This document shows, one piece after another, positions 34,776 through 43,464 of a stretch of 64,000 nucleotides of DNA. A program made the translations under genes and the position numbers. Source of the DNA: Vibrio amylolyticus (lineage in GTDB: Bacteria > Pseudomonadota > Gammaproteobacteria > Enterobacterales > Vibrionaceae); assembly GCF_023145695.1 (NCBI RefSeq), contig NZ_JAJHVV010000014.1, positions 1-64,000 on the forward strand. The letters run 5' to 3'. Below the pieces are notes generated by a model. That model was not told where the DNA came from, made no database searches, and was given only the letters and a program-made list of their open reading frames with translations. Positions within the stretch are counted from its first letter, which is position 1. Each line of letters begins with the position of its first letter.

Positions 34776-35224
34776 TGATGAAGATTTGGGTTGATGCCGA
34801 TGCGTGTCCAAAAGTGATCCGTGAAACCATTGTACGTGCGGCTGAGCGTACTGGTGTCGAATGTACATTCGTCGCAAACCATGTCGTTCCAGTGCCAAAG
34901 CGTGCCAATATTCATTCTCTGCAAGTCCCCGCTGGGTTTGATATTGCTGACAACGAAATTGTACGTAGAACCAATGCCGGGGACTTAGTCATTACCTCTG
35001 ACATCCCTCTTGCCGATGAAGTAATTACAAAGGGAGCTTTGGCTCTGAATACACGCGGTGAACTCTATACGACTGAGACCATTAAAGCGCGCCTCAATAT
35101 GCGCGATTTTATGGATACACTACGCTCAAGCGGTGTTCAAACCGGCGGCCCAGCCACACTGTCTCAAACTGACCGACGCGAATTTGCCAATCACCTAGAT
35201 AGAATTCTCGCTAAGCGAAAATAA
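34775..35224 (+). CDS. yaiI: UPF0178 (YaiI/YqxD) family protein
   Basis: A 149-residue protein of the DUF188 family, a PIN-like fold. The conserved motifs are IWVDADACPKVIRETIVRAAERT at the N-terminus, NEIVRRTNAGDLVITSDIPLA in the middle and GGPATLSQTDRREFANHLDR at the end. The conserved Asp residues suggest a nuclease-like metal site, but function is unproven. Its start overlaps the stop codon of the preceding small gene. Confidence 0.92.
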   Translation: MMKIWVDADACPKVIRETIVRAAERTGVECTFVANHVVPVPKRANIHSLQVPAGFDIADNEIVRRTNAGDLVITSDIPLADEVITKGALALNTRGELYTTETIKARLNMRDFMDTLRSSGVQTGGPATLSQTDRREFANHLDRILAKRK

Positions 35225-35299
35225 CTGCCTTCACTGCGTCACTCTTTTATTCTCGCCACTCTCCTATTTAAAGTACTCATTTCCGATATATTAAGTACA

Positions 35300-35331
35300 T
35301 AAAAAAACCTGCGAAGTTCGCAGGTTTTTTA
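35300..35331. terminator. Bidirectional terminator between yaiI and the AbgT gene
   Basis: AACCTGCGAA (35306-35315) pairs with TTCGCAGGTT (35317-35326), with an A run before and a T run after. It can stop both converging genes. Confidence 0.85.
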
Positions 35332-35350
35332 TTTATTTCATAATCATTGA

Positions 35351-36940
35351 CTATGGCGTGTAGTAAGTTTCAGCGCCAGGGCCAACTGGTAAACCTAGTA
35401 GGAATACCCAAATGTAGAACATTAAGCTCCAACCCACCATGAATACGACCGAGTAAGGCAGCATGGTTGAGATAAGCGTACCGATACCTAGATTCTTCAT
35501 GTAGCGAGTTGCAACAGCAAGAATAAGACCGAAGTAGCTCATCATTGGGGTAATGATGTTCGTTGTTGAATCACCAATACGGTAAGCCGCCTGAATCGTT
35601 TCTGGTGCGTAGCCTACTAGCATCAACATAGGAACAAAGATAGGCGCTGTTACCGCCCACTGAGCAGATGCAGAGCCGATCATTAGGTTAATGAAGCCAC
35701 ACATTAGAATGAAAGCGAAGAACAGCATTGGACCTGTTAGGCCAATGTTCTGTAGGAAGCTTGCACCACCAACCGCAAATACTTGACCAAAGTTAGTCCA
35801 GCTAAAGAAAGCAACGAACTGAGCTGCGAAGAATACAAGAACGATGTATAGGCCCATTGAAGACATTGACTTAGCCATTGCATCAATAACATCACGGTCG
35901 TTCTTCATCGTTCCAACAACTCTACCGTATACAAAACCCGGAATAGCAAAGAAGATAAAGATAAAGGCAACGATACTTCTTAAGAATGGAGAACCTGCGA
36001 TTTCACCCGTTACTGGGTGACGTAAAATGCCATCAGCTGGAACAACCGTCCAAGCTAGTACCGCACTTACTAATAGAACAGCAACACCTGCAAACTTAAG
36101 ACCTTTCTTTTCAATGTCTGTTAGTTTACCAACTGAATCGTTAGATAAGTCTTCGGCAGCTTCTTCTTCGTTGTATTTACCTAGTTTTGGTTCAACAATT
36201 TTCTCAGTAACAAACGCACCAGCAATGGTAATAAAGAAAGTAGAAACAAACATGAAGTACCAGTTCGCTTCAGGGCCAACAGAGTAGCTAGGATCTAGCA
36301 TCTGTGCCGCTGTCTCTGTAATACCTGACAGTAGCGGATCAACCGTACCGATAAGAAGGTTTGCAGAATAACCACCAGATACACCAGCGAACGCTGCTGC
36401 AAGACCTGCTAGAGGGTGACGGCCTAACGAGTGGAACATCATCGCAGCAAGTGGGATAAGTACAACGTAGCCTAGCTCAGATGCTGTATTAGAAATGATA
36501 CCAGCGAAAACGATGGCAACCGTTACCATACGCTTCGAAGCACCCATTACCATGCCGCGCATTGCAGCAGATAAAAGACCAGAGTGCTCAGCAATCGCTA
36601 CACCAAGTAGTGCAACAAGAACGGTACCTAATGGTGCAAACCCAACAAAGTTACTCACTAAACTAGTAACAATGCGCTGCAATCCTTCAGCATTCAATAA
36701 ACTGACAACATGAATCATACCATCAGCAGCACGACCACTTGCGCCTTCTGGGCGAGGGTCAATTACGGACACTTCAAAATAGCCGGCAATACCTGACGTA
36801 ACGAGAATCGCTACACAGAAAATAGCAAAAAGAGTAATAGGATGAGGTAATAGATTCCCCAAGTATTCTACGGCATCAAGAAAGCGCGTAAAGATCGGCT
36901 TTTTTGGTGAGTTTTGTTTAATCGAAGCAGATGAACTCAT
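35351..36940 (-). CDS. AbgT-family transporter (first copy)
   Basis: A 529-residue inner-membrane protein with about nine to eleven membrane segments. Family landmarks are FVGFAPLGTVLVALLGVAIAEHSG, LAAAFAGVSGGYSANLLIGTVDPLLSGIT and INLMIGSASAQWAVTAPIFVPMLM, each part of the two hairpin repeats of the fold. E. coli AbgT imports p-aminobenzoyl-glutamate; other members export sulfonamides, so the direction and substrate here are open. GGAGGG precedes the ATG. It is a single-gene unit with its own terminator. A second member lies at 50.6 kb and shares the same motifs. Confidence 0.88.
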   Translation of the reverse strand: MSSSASIKQNSPKKPIFTRFLDAVEYLGNLLPHPITLFAIFCVAILVTSGIAGYFEVSVIDPRPEGASGRAADGMIHVVSLLNAEGLQRIVTSLVSNFVGFAPLGTVLVALLGVAIAEHSGLLSAAMRGMVMGASKRMVTVAIVFAGIISNTASELGYVVLIPLAAMMFHSLGRHPLAGLAAAFAGVSGGYSANLLIGTVDPLLSGITETAAQMLDPSYSVGPEANWYFMFVSTFFITIAGAFVTEKIVEPKLGKYNEEEAAEDLSNDSVGKLTDIEKKGLKFAGVAVLLVSAVLAWTVVPADGILRHPVTGEIAGSPFLRSIVAFIFIFFAIPGFVYGRVVGTMKNDRDVIDAMAKSMSSMGLYIVLVFFAAQFVAFFSWTNFGQVFAVGGASFLQNIGLTGPMLFFAFILMCGFINLMIGSASAQWAVTAPIFVPMLMLVGYAPETIQAAYRIGDSTTNIITPMMSYFGLILAVATRYMKNLGIGTLISTMLPYSVVFMVGWSLMFYIWVFLLGLPVGPGAETYYTP

Positions 36941-37300
36941 CTGTTCCCTCCATTGTGTTTGCTTTTAATTTATAATTTGTTTTTTCCTGACCTAACGCTG
37001 TCAATACGCAGGGATTCAGCACATTACTTTACAGATCGTAAAAACTGAAGCCTAAACTGTAACAAAAAATGTAAAAATACAGTCTAGTTAACCACCAAAT
37101 AACAATCACATAGAGTTTATAACTAAAAAAACACAACAAGTTATATAAAAAAAGGTAATTAACACATTGTGAGAATGTCTATAAGTACTTACTCTCCATC
37201 TAATTTTGTTAAACTCGAACCACATCAAGAAAGCTGAACGACTTTCTGTTCATATTCGGCTCAACAGAGTCACCTAAAAGACAAAAGTGTGAGGTTACGC
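36941..37300. other. Intergenic region between the AbgT gene and trmO
   Basis: A 360-base, A/T-rich divergent intergenic region. It must carry both promoters. I could not pick a convincing promoter pair or regulator site. No frame looks like a gene. Confidence 0.4.
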
Positions 37301-37996
37301 GTGTACTCAGTGAAGCCAATTGGAGTGATCCAGACTCCTTATAAAGAAAAGTTTGCTGTTCCAAGGCAGCCGAGGCTCGTACCAAGTGCCACTTCTCGCG
37401 TTAAATTACTCGATGAAGCAAACTGCATTGAATCAGTGAGGGGGCTTAGCGACTTTAGCCATTTATGGCTTCTCTTTTTATTTGATAAGAACCTTGAAGC
37501 AGGATGGAAACCCACAGTTCGTCCACCAAGATTGGGGGGCAATGAACGCATCGGCGTTTTTGCTTCTAGAGCAACCTTTCGCCCTAATGGTATTGGCATG
37601 TCAGCAGTGGAAGTTCGAGGCGTGGTTCAAGAAGGCAATCAGGTGTACATTGATTTAGGCAGTGTCGACCTAGTCGATGGTACCCCGATTATCGATATCA
37701 AACCGTATATCCCCTACTCCGATGCAATAAATGACGCAACAGGAAGCTATGCAGAGCAAGAGCCAGAAAAAGTAGACGTCACTTTCACACAAGAAGCCTC
37801 AGACTCGCTACAAAACAGCGGTGACCATGTAATGAAAATGAGCGTTATCACTCAAGTTTTATCACAGGATCCTCGACCAGCCTATAAGAAGAATAAAGCC
37901 GACAACAAAGAATATGCCGTTAACCTATTCGACTTAAATGTTAAATTCGTCGTTTCACATAACTTAGTGACGGTAACTTCAATAGAACACTTTTGA
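37301..37996 (+). CDS. trmO: tRNA (N6-threonylcarbamoyladenosine(37)-N6)-methyltransferase TrmO
   Basis: Adds a methyl group to t6A37 of tRNA-Thr. The 231-residue product matches E. coli TrmO (YaeB): IGVIQTPYKEKFAVPRQP near the start, then FSHLWLLFLF, PPRLGGNERIGVFASRATFRPNGIGMS and LDLVDGTPIIDIKPYIPY-like sequence. I chose the GTG at 37301 because GAGG lies six bases upstream; an earlier GTG at 37289 has no such site. It is followed by proS, the same order as in E. coli. Confidence 0.93.
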   Translation: MYSVKPIGVIQTPYKEKFAVPRQPRLVPSATSRVKLLDEANCIESVRGLSDFSHLWLLFLFDKNLEAGWKPTVRPPRLGGNERIGVFASRATFRPNGIGMSAVEVRGVVQEGNQVYIDLGSVDLVDGTPIIDIKPYIPYSDAINDATGSYAEQEPEKVDVTFTQEASDSLQNSGDHVMKMSVITQVLSQDPRPAYKKNKADNKEYAVNLFDLNVKFVVSHNLVTVTSIEHF

Positions 37997-38111
37997 CAAA
38001 CCCGTTTGACTGCTATTATTGCGGGCTAACACTTTTTCCTATGCCACATCGAACTCGGCAATGACTGAGATTCATGCTTAAGGCGTTTAACTTAGATGAA
38101 CGGATATAATA

Positions 38112-39827
38112 ATGCGCACCAGTAACTATCTTCTTGCTACTCTGAAAGAGACTCCAAACGACGCAGAAGTCATTAGCCACCAGCTGATGCTACGTGCAGG
38201 TATGGTCCGTAAGCTCGCTTCAGGTCTATACACTTGGCTACCAACTGGCCTACGTGTGCTACGTAAAGTTGAAAACATCGTTCGCCAAGAGATCGATAAT
38301 GCCGGCGCGGTTGAAACACTAATGCCTGTTGTTCAACCATTCGAACTTTGGGAAGAGACAGGTCGTGCTGAAAAAATGGGCGCAGAACTGCTTCGCTTTA
38401 CCGATCGTCACAGCCGTCCGTTTATTCTTAGCCCAACAGCTGAAGAAGTGATTACTAGCCTTGTTCGTAACGAAGTTAACTCTTACAAACAGCTTCCACT
38501 GAACTTGTACCAAATTCAGACTAAATTCCGTGATGAAAGACGCCCTCGTTTCGGTGTAATGCGTGCTCGTGAATTCTCAATGATGGATGCATACAGCTTT
38601 GACATTGATAAAGAAGGTCTAGAGAAATCTTACCAAGCGATGCACGAAGCATACTGTAAAGCATTCGATCGCATGGGCCTTGATTATCGCCCAGTTCTGG
38701 CCGATACCGGTGCTATCGGTGGTAACGGTTCTCACGAGTTCCACGTTCTAGCGGAAAGTGGCGAAGACCTGATCGCATTCTCTTCTGAGTCTGACTACGC
38801 AGCGAACATTGAAAAAGCGGAAGCGCTTGCTCCTACTACTGAGCGTGCAGCGCCTTCTCAAGAGATGACGCTGGTTGATACACCAAACGCAAAAACCATC
38901 GCCGAGCTTGTTGAACAATTTGAAATGCCGATTGAAAAGACAGTGAAAACACTGTTTGTTAAGGCATCAGATGAGATTGAAGCTGAGATCGTTGCATTGA
39001 TCATTCGTGGTGATCATGAGCTAAACGAAATCAAAGCAGAAAACCTATCACAGGTTGCGTCTCCACTAGAAATGGCAGATGAAGCAACAATCCGTGCTCT
39101 AGTCGGCGCTGGCCCTGGTTCACTAGGCCCTGTTGGTCTTGAGCTACCTTTCATTGTTGATCGTAGCGTTGCTGTTATGAGTGATTTTGGCGCAGGTGCA
39201 AACGTCGATGACAAACACTACTTCGGTATCAACTGGGGTCGTGATGTTGAACTTGGTCAAGTTGAAGATTTACGTAACGTAGTTGAAGGCGATGCAAGCC
39301 CATGTGGTCAAGGTACTATTCAGCTAAAACGTGGTATTGAAGTTGGCCATATCTTCCAATTGGGCAAAAACTACTCAGAGAAAATGAACTGTAACGTTCT
39401 TGGTCCTGATGGTAAGAGTACGATCCTTGAGATGGGCTGTTACGGCATCGGTGTATCACGCGTAGTTGCGTCGGCTATCGAGCAAAACCATGATAAATTC
39501 GGCATCATCTGGCCTGAAGCGATTGCACCATTCCAAGTTGCAATCGTTCCAATGAACATGCACAAATCTGAGCGAGTTAAAGAAGCCGCTGAGAAACTCT
39601 ACGCTGAGCTAACCGCTATGGGTATTGAAGTACTGTTTGATGATCGTAAAGAGCGTCCTGGCGTCATGTTCAAAGATATCGAGCTTGTGGGAATTCCACA
39701 CACCATCGTTATCGGTGACCGCAGCATGGATGAAGGAAACTTCGAATATAAGAACCGTCGTGCGGGTGAGAAATCTGCCATTCCAATGACGGATATTGTT
39801 GAGCATGTAAAAGCACAACTAAAATAA
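38112..39827 (+). CDS. proS: Prolyl-tRNA synthetase
   Basis: Charges tRNA-Pro with proline. The 571-residue product is the bacterial type with a class II catalytic domain split by an editing (INS) domain. Motif 2 is visible in FRDERRPRFGVMRAREFSMMDAY-like sequence near residue 140. The editing domain runs from about residue 225 to 390. Motif 3 (MGCYGIGVSRVVAS) is near residue 440, and an anticodon-binding domain lies at the C-terminus. It is 115 bases after trmO and is followed by a strong terminator. Confidence 0.97.
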   Translation: MRTSNYLLATLKETPNDAEVISHQLMLRAGMVRKLASGLYTWLPTGLRVLRKVENIVRQEIDNAGAVETLMPVVQPFELWEETGRAEKMGAELLRFTDRHSRPFILSPTAEEVITSLVRNEVNSYKQLPLNLYQIQTKFRDERRPRFGVMRAREFSMMDAYSFDIDKEGLEKSYQAMHEAYCKAFDRMGLDYRPVLADTGAIGGNGSHEFHVLAESGEDLIAFSSESDYAANIEKAEALAPTTERAAPSQEMTLVDTPNAKTIAELVEQFEMPIEKTVKTLFVKASDEIEAEIVALIIRGDHELNEIKAENLSQVASPLEMADEATIRALVGAGPGSLGPVGLELPFIVDRSVAVMSDFGAGANVDDKHYFGINWGRDVELGQVEDLRNVVEGDASPCGQGTIQLKRGIEVGHIFQLGKNYSEKMNCNVLGPDGKSTILEMGCYGIGVSRVVASAIEQNHDKFGIIWPEAIAPFQVAIVPMNMHKSERVKEAAEKLYAELTAMGIEVLFDDRKERPGVMFKDIELVGIPHTIVIGDRSMDEGNFEYKNRRAGEKSAIPMTDIVEHVKAQLK

Positions 39828-39844
39828 GAAGTCTTTAACTCTCT

Positions 39845-39876
39845 AAAAGGGTTGGCAATTGGCCAACCCTTTTTCT
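39845..39876 (+). terminator. Terminator of proS
   Basis: AAAGGGTTGGC pairs with GCCAACCCTTT and is followed by T residues. It lies about 18 bases past the proS stop codon. Confidence 0.86.
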
Positions 39877-40000
39877 TTTCTCGTTCCTAACAACCTCTTC
39901 CTCTCCCCCTACCACTCCTTTATTTATAAAATTACAACATGTTAATCTTGTGTTCATTCACTCCACTTTAGACTTCAACTAAATCTACTGGAGGTGTTTT

Positions 40001-40675
40001 ATGAATCTAACTAGTCTTCTCAACCAAGCGCTCAAATCTGACATCCTAAAACAGGGCTCTGAAAAATTAAGTAAACATGCATCTGGCCTTGGCTCAATGA
40101 GTACAGACAAAGGAAAATTGAAAACGTTAGGAGCTGGAGCCATTGGAGGCGGTTTAATTGTAGCGCTTATGGGATCAAAAAAAGCGCGAAAGGTAGGTTC
40201 TAAAGTGGCCGTAGTGGGCGGTGCTGCTGCACTCGGGACATTAGCATACAAAGTGTATAATGATTGGCAGGCAAAACAACCAACTCACACTTCTGAAAAC
40301 ACGTCATCAGCTTCCTTTGATGAAACAGACAGTAGCCATCAAGTTCTTATCCTCAAGGCCATGATTGCCGCCGCTAAATCCGATGGTCATGTAGACGAAC
40401 AAGAAATGCAGCGAATCGAACTCGCTGTTTCTGAAATGGACGCAGATAGCTCTGTACAACAATTGATTCATCAAGAGCTAAATAAGCCCCTCGACCCAAG
40501 TGAGATAGCACGACTTGCAAACTCCCCTCAGCAAGCGAGCGAAATTTATCTGGCTTCGCTACTCGTAGTGGATGAACAGAATTTTATGGAAAAAAGTTAC
40601 CTACAAGAGCTAAGTAAACAACTCAATCTTGATTCAGAAGTCACTTATCAGTTAGAGCAACAAGTACAAGGCTAA
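40001..40675 (+). CDS. YebE-like DUF533 membrane protein
   Basis: A 224-residue protein with two short Gly/Ala-rich hydrophobic segments near residues 45-60 and 67-87 (GAGAIGGGLIVALMGSKKAR, KVAVVGGAAALGTLAY). A C-terminal TerB-like helical domain follows from about 115 (LKAMIAAAKSDGHVDEQEMQ, with acidic residues in the loop). This fits the DUF533/YebE family, tied in E. coli to envelope stress. GGAGG precedes the ATG. It is a single-gene unit. Confidence 0.83.
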   Translation: MNLTSLLNQALKSDILKQGSEKLSKHASGLGSMSTDKGKLKTLGAGAIGGGLIVALMGSKKARKVGSKVAVVGGAAALGTLAYKVYNDWQAKQPTHTSENTSSASFDETDSSHQVLILKAMIAAAKSDGHVDEQEMQRIELAVSEMDADSSVQQLIHQELNKPLDPSEIARLANSPQQASEIYLASLLVVDEQNFMEKSYLQELSKQLNLDSEVTYQLEQQVQG

Positions 40676-40781
40676 CTTTCAACCAGACTCTAGCACTCCT
40701 TGAGATAAAACAAACTCCCGCTTTGTTTTTACTTTAGCCAATGTGTATATTGAGAGCAGTTATCATTTTTAGGAAATAGGC

Positions 40782-40988
40782 ATGCAAGTATACGGTTGCT
40801 GTGATTTAGTTCGTGAGCTTTACGCTCAAATTGGCAGTGGTGATCAAGGGTATATACCACAAGCTATTTCATGTGCAGTAAAAGCACTCAATGAAGTCGC
40901 AGCAGATGAAACACTCCCGAAAGAGACTCGAGAAAAAGCGGCATTTGCAGCCGCAAATCTCTTGATCTCGGATTTTGAGGATAAGTAA
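40782..40988 (+). CDS. yaeP: YaeP family protein (UPF0253)
   Basis: A 68-residue protein of the UPF0253 family. It matches E. coli YaeP through ELYAQIGSGDQGYIPQAISCAVKALNEVAADE and REKAAFAAANLLISDF. Function unknown. AGGAAA stands before the ATG. Its stop codon overlaps the ATG of the next small gene (TAATG). In E. coli yaeP is also encoded near trmO and proS. Confidence 0.92.
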   Translation: MQVYGCCDLVRELYAQIGSGDQGYIPQAISCAVKALNEVAADETLPKETREKAAFAAANLLISDFEDK

Positions 40989-41179
40989 TGCAGCTTTCAA
41001 ATTTTGAAACGATGGATCCCATCATGCTAATGAGCATTGTGAACATGAAACTTCGTGACGATTTTGGTGGTGATCTTGATAAATTAGTATCTTACTTCGA
41101 AATTGAACGAGCATCATTAGAGGCTAAGTTAGCAACGGCTGGTTTTGATTTTTTACCAGAAGCCGGTCAGTTTCGTTAG
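40988..41179 (+). CDS. DUF4250 family protein
   Basis: A 63-residue protein with NFETMDPIMLMSIVNMKLRDDFG at the N-terminus, a short helix pair and a C-terminal FLPEAGQFR. This matches the DUF4250 family; its function is unknown. It overlaps the yaeP stop codon by one base and is co-translated with it. Confidence 0.85.
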   Translation: MQLSNFETMDPIMLMSIVNMKLRDDFGGDLDKLVSYFEIERASLEAKLATAGFDFLPEAGQFR

Positions 41180-41203
41180 CGTGTGATTTATAAATCAAGC
41201 ATA

Positions 41204-41236
41204 CAAAAAAACCGCCAGTTGGCGGTTTTCTTTTTC
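41204..41236. terminator. Bidirectional terminator between DUF4250 and DUF3622 genes
   Basis: AAACCGCCA pairs with TGGCGGTTT, with A residues before and T residues after. It serves both converging genes. Confidence 0.83.
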
Positions 41237-41258
41237 TAACGCTGTAATAACGCAAGAA

Positions 41259-41564
41259 TTATTCTGCATCATCTTCAGCAGCAAGACGTGCTTCGCGTCT
41301 TTGCTCTGCTTCACGAGCAGCCGCCGCTTCGCGTTCTTCACGCTCTTGGCGTTGTTGACCTTTACGCTCGTTACGTTCAGCTTGGTTTTTAACGAAACCA
41401 GCAAGCTCTTTCTCAGCCCAAGCTTGCGCTTCAGCTTCTGTTTCAAAGCCCATTTCACGCTTTGATACGACAACTTTACGTGAAGTTACTTGGCGCGTAA
41501 TTTCAGCAGCCCAGCCAGTACGCTTTTCAGTTAAGCGGATAGCAAATTTTTTATTTGAAGCCAT
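41259..41564 (-). CDS. DUF3622 family protein
   Basis: A 101-residue protein of the DUF3622 family. The N-terminal half (about 1-58) has the conserved FAIRLTEKRTGWAAEITRQV and FETEAEAQAWAEKEL. The C-terminal half is a highly charged Arg/Glu/Ala helix (ERNERKGQQRQEREEREAAA). No signal peptide. TAGGAA lies before the ATG. Function unknown; the charged tail suggests contact with nucleic acid or ribosomes (guess). Confidence 0.82.
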   Translation of the reverse strand: MASNKKFAIRLTEKRTGWAAEITRQVTSRKVVVSKREMGFETEAEAQAWAEKELAGFVKNQAERNERKGQQRQEREEREAAAAREAEQRREARLAAEDDAE

Positions 41565-41748
41565 TTTTATATTCCTAAGGGATTAATCAGGGATTGCCCA
41601 ACGCTAAGAAATCTATCTATATTGAGCGCGTTTAAAACCATCCCTTGGTAAGCGCGGTATTAGAGCATAAATAGATTTACTTTGCTGCTGTTTTATCAAC
41701 TCACTTTCATCAAATTACAACCTATTTACTGATTTTTAGGTTGAAAGT

Positions 41749-43275
41749 TTAACTGCCATCTATAATGCTTGTCCCGTTTCGTCCATTTTCTTTCACTTTA
41801 TAGAGTTCTATGTCCGCTTTATGGATCAAACTTTGATAGTTCTCGGTTGAGCCTCTCACACACTGTATTCCTCCGACACTGACCGTTAAGGTTTCTGCTA
41901 CTTTTGAATACTCATGTAATATCCCTAAGGTCTTCATATTCATATGAATTTGCTTGGCAATCGCTAAGCTATCAAACGGTGTTGAAGCAGCAATCACTAA
42001 ACAGAACTCTTCTCCGCCAAAACGAGCAAGCACTTGCTTTTCAATCTGTATCGACTTCGGCAACCGCTTTGCAACTCGCTCAAGAGCTTGATCCCCTGCT
42101 AAATGACCATAGTGGTCGTTATAGGGTTTAAAATAGTCAATATCGATCATAAAAAACGTTAAATAGGCGACTTTAGGGTCATCTATCCATTTCGTTGTTA
42201 ACTTTTCTAATAGACGCTTATTGGCAAGCCCAGTTAAAAAGTCGTGCTCCGATTGCCACTTTAGTTCCTTTCGACTTGCATCTATCTCATTCACCAGTTT
42301 ATTGATTGTCATTGAAAACTGTTTCATCTCTTTAGAGACAAACTGCTGATCATCTGGGAGAGTTTTACCTTGTTGAGCAAACTCGATAAGAGCCTTACGC
42401 GCTTGTTTAATTGGCGCAGTTAACTTATGAACTAACAGCATATTCATTAAGAACAGTGTCAATGAAAAACCAATCACAACACTGAGCTCATCAACTTCAA
42501 TAAACGTAGGACGAATAATACTGTGGATGATCTTTATATTGATGTTGATATTGGATATTGGGTCAAGATAGTTTAAATAACTCTCAGCAGAAGAGCCATG
42601 TTCGTGGTGAAAAACAGGAATGGTTTTTAAAGTTCTAATCGACACCTCTAGCCCTGTGGTCTTCTCGACCAACTGCAGATAGTCAGGCTCGAGCGGGGCA
42701 ATAAAGATAAGAAAGCCGTTATTGCACTCTAGCGCTTCACTGTTACAGATTCGAGCTAGTGAGTAGATATAAGCATGCTCTTCAAATGCAATTAACCCCG
42801 TAAGCGCGTTAAGCTTATCCACAGGTGTTTGTTCAGCTTTATGCAATAACAGATCAAAATAACTGGGGAGCTCTTTCCCCATCAATACTTCTTTCTCTTG
42901 TATATGATCATAACGTCTGGAATAAACGGTTTCTTTATCCTTATTAAAGACAATCACCCCCTCTAGCCCCATAGAACTCAACGTATGGATATTAAGATCA
43001 TCTTTACGGAAGGCTTCGTTTCCATCACTAGCAAATTCAGCCATTGAGTCCCATGCTGCATAATCTGACAGCTTACCTTCTAAGTCATCTTTAGCTAGAG
43101 TAAGCATGGTATTAACTTGTTGCAGCTCTCTCTCATGAATGCTTTCGATTTGCGCTAAGGCTTTGTCATAAGACCAAAAAAATTTAAAAACAAAATAAGC
43201 GCAAAGAAACATGACAACAATAACAAAGGACATCAATCCAGAAAGGGTTCTCATGCTCCAGTTCGATACCGACAT
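41749..43275 (-). CDS. Membrane diguanylate cyclase with periplasmic CHASE4-like sensor
   Basis: Predicted to make cyclic di-GMP in response to a periplasmic signal. The 508-residue product has two membrane segments (about 12-34 and 263-285) around a periplasmic domain with SDYAAWDSMAEF, typical of CHASE4. A HAMP-like linker and a GGDEF domain follow: HDFLTGLANKRLLEK, MIDIDYFKPYNDHYGHLAGD and RFGGEEFCLV near residue 413, so the active site is intact. The RxxD inhibitory site is absent before the signature. Two Cys residues in CNSEALECN may form a periplasmic disulfide. A GGAG site precedes the ATG. It is a single-gene unit. Confidence 0.87.
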   Translation of the reverse strand: MSVSNWSMRTLSGLMSFVIVVMFLCAYFVFKFFWSYDKALAQIESIHERELQQVNTMLTLAKDDLEGKLSDYAAWDSMAEFASDGNEAFRKDDLNIHTLSSMGLEGVIVFNKDKETVYSRRYDHIQEKEVLMGKELPSYFDLLLHKAEQTPVDKLNALTGLIAFEEHAYIYSLARICNSEALECNNGFLIFIAPLEPDYLQLVEKTTGLEVSIRTLKTIPVFHHEHGSSAESYLNYLDPISNININIKIIHSIIRPTFIEVDELSVVIGFSLTLFLMNMLLVHKLTAPIKQARKALIEFAQQGKTLPDDQQFVSKEMKQFSMTINKLVNEIDASRKELKWQSEHDFLTGLANKRLLEKLTTKWIDDPKVAYLTFFMIDIDYFKPYNDHYGHLAGDQALERVAKRLPKSIQIEKQVLARFGGEEFCLVIAASTPFDSLAIAKQIHMNMKTLGILHEYSKVAETLTVSVGGIQCVRGSTENYQSLIHKADIELYKVKENGRNGTSIIDGS

Positions 43276-43396
43276 TCCATGCTTCTCCTTTAAGACATGT
43301 ACTTATTACCTTAGCTAGCGCCCTCAATTTTAGCCAATATCAATACACACCTCAGCAAACTCAGCTTACGACTTAGTTATCATACCTTCCAATCGC

Positions 43397-43430
43397 CCAA
43401 AAAAAATCGCCACTCAATGAGTGACGATTT
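43397..43430 (-). terminator. Terminator of purL
   Basis: On the minus strand AAATCGTCACTCA pairs with TGAGTGGCGATTT (one G-T pair) and is followed by more than six T residues, about 35 bases past purL. Confidence 0.85.
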
Positions 43431-43464
43431 CTATATTTTAAGATAAATCAATTTACGCTAATCG

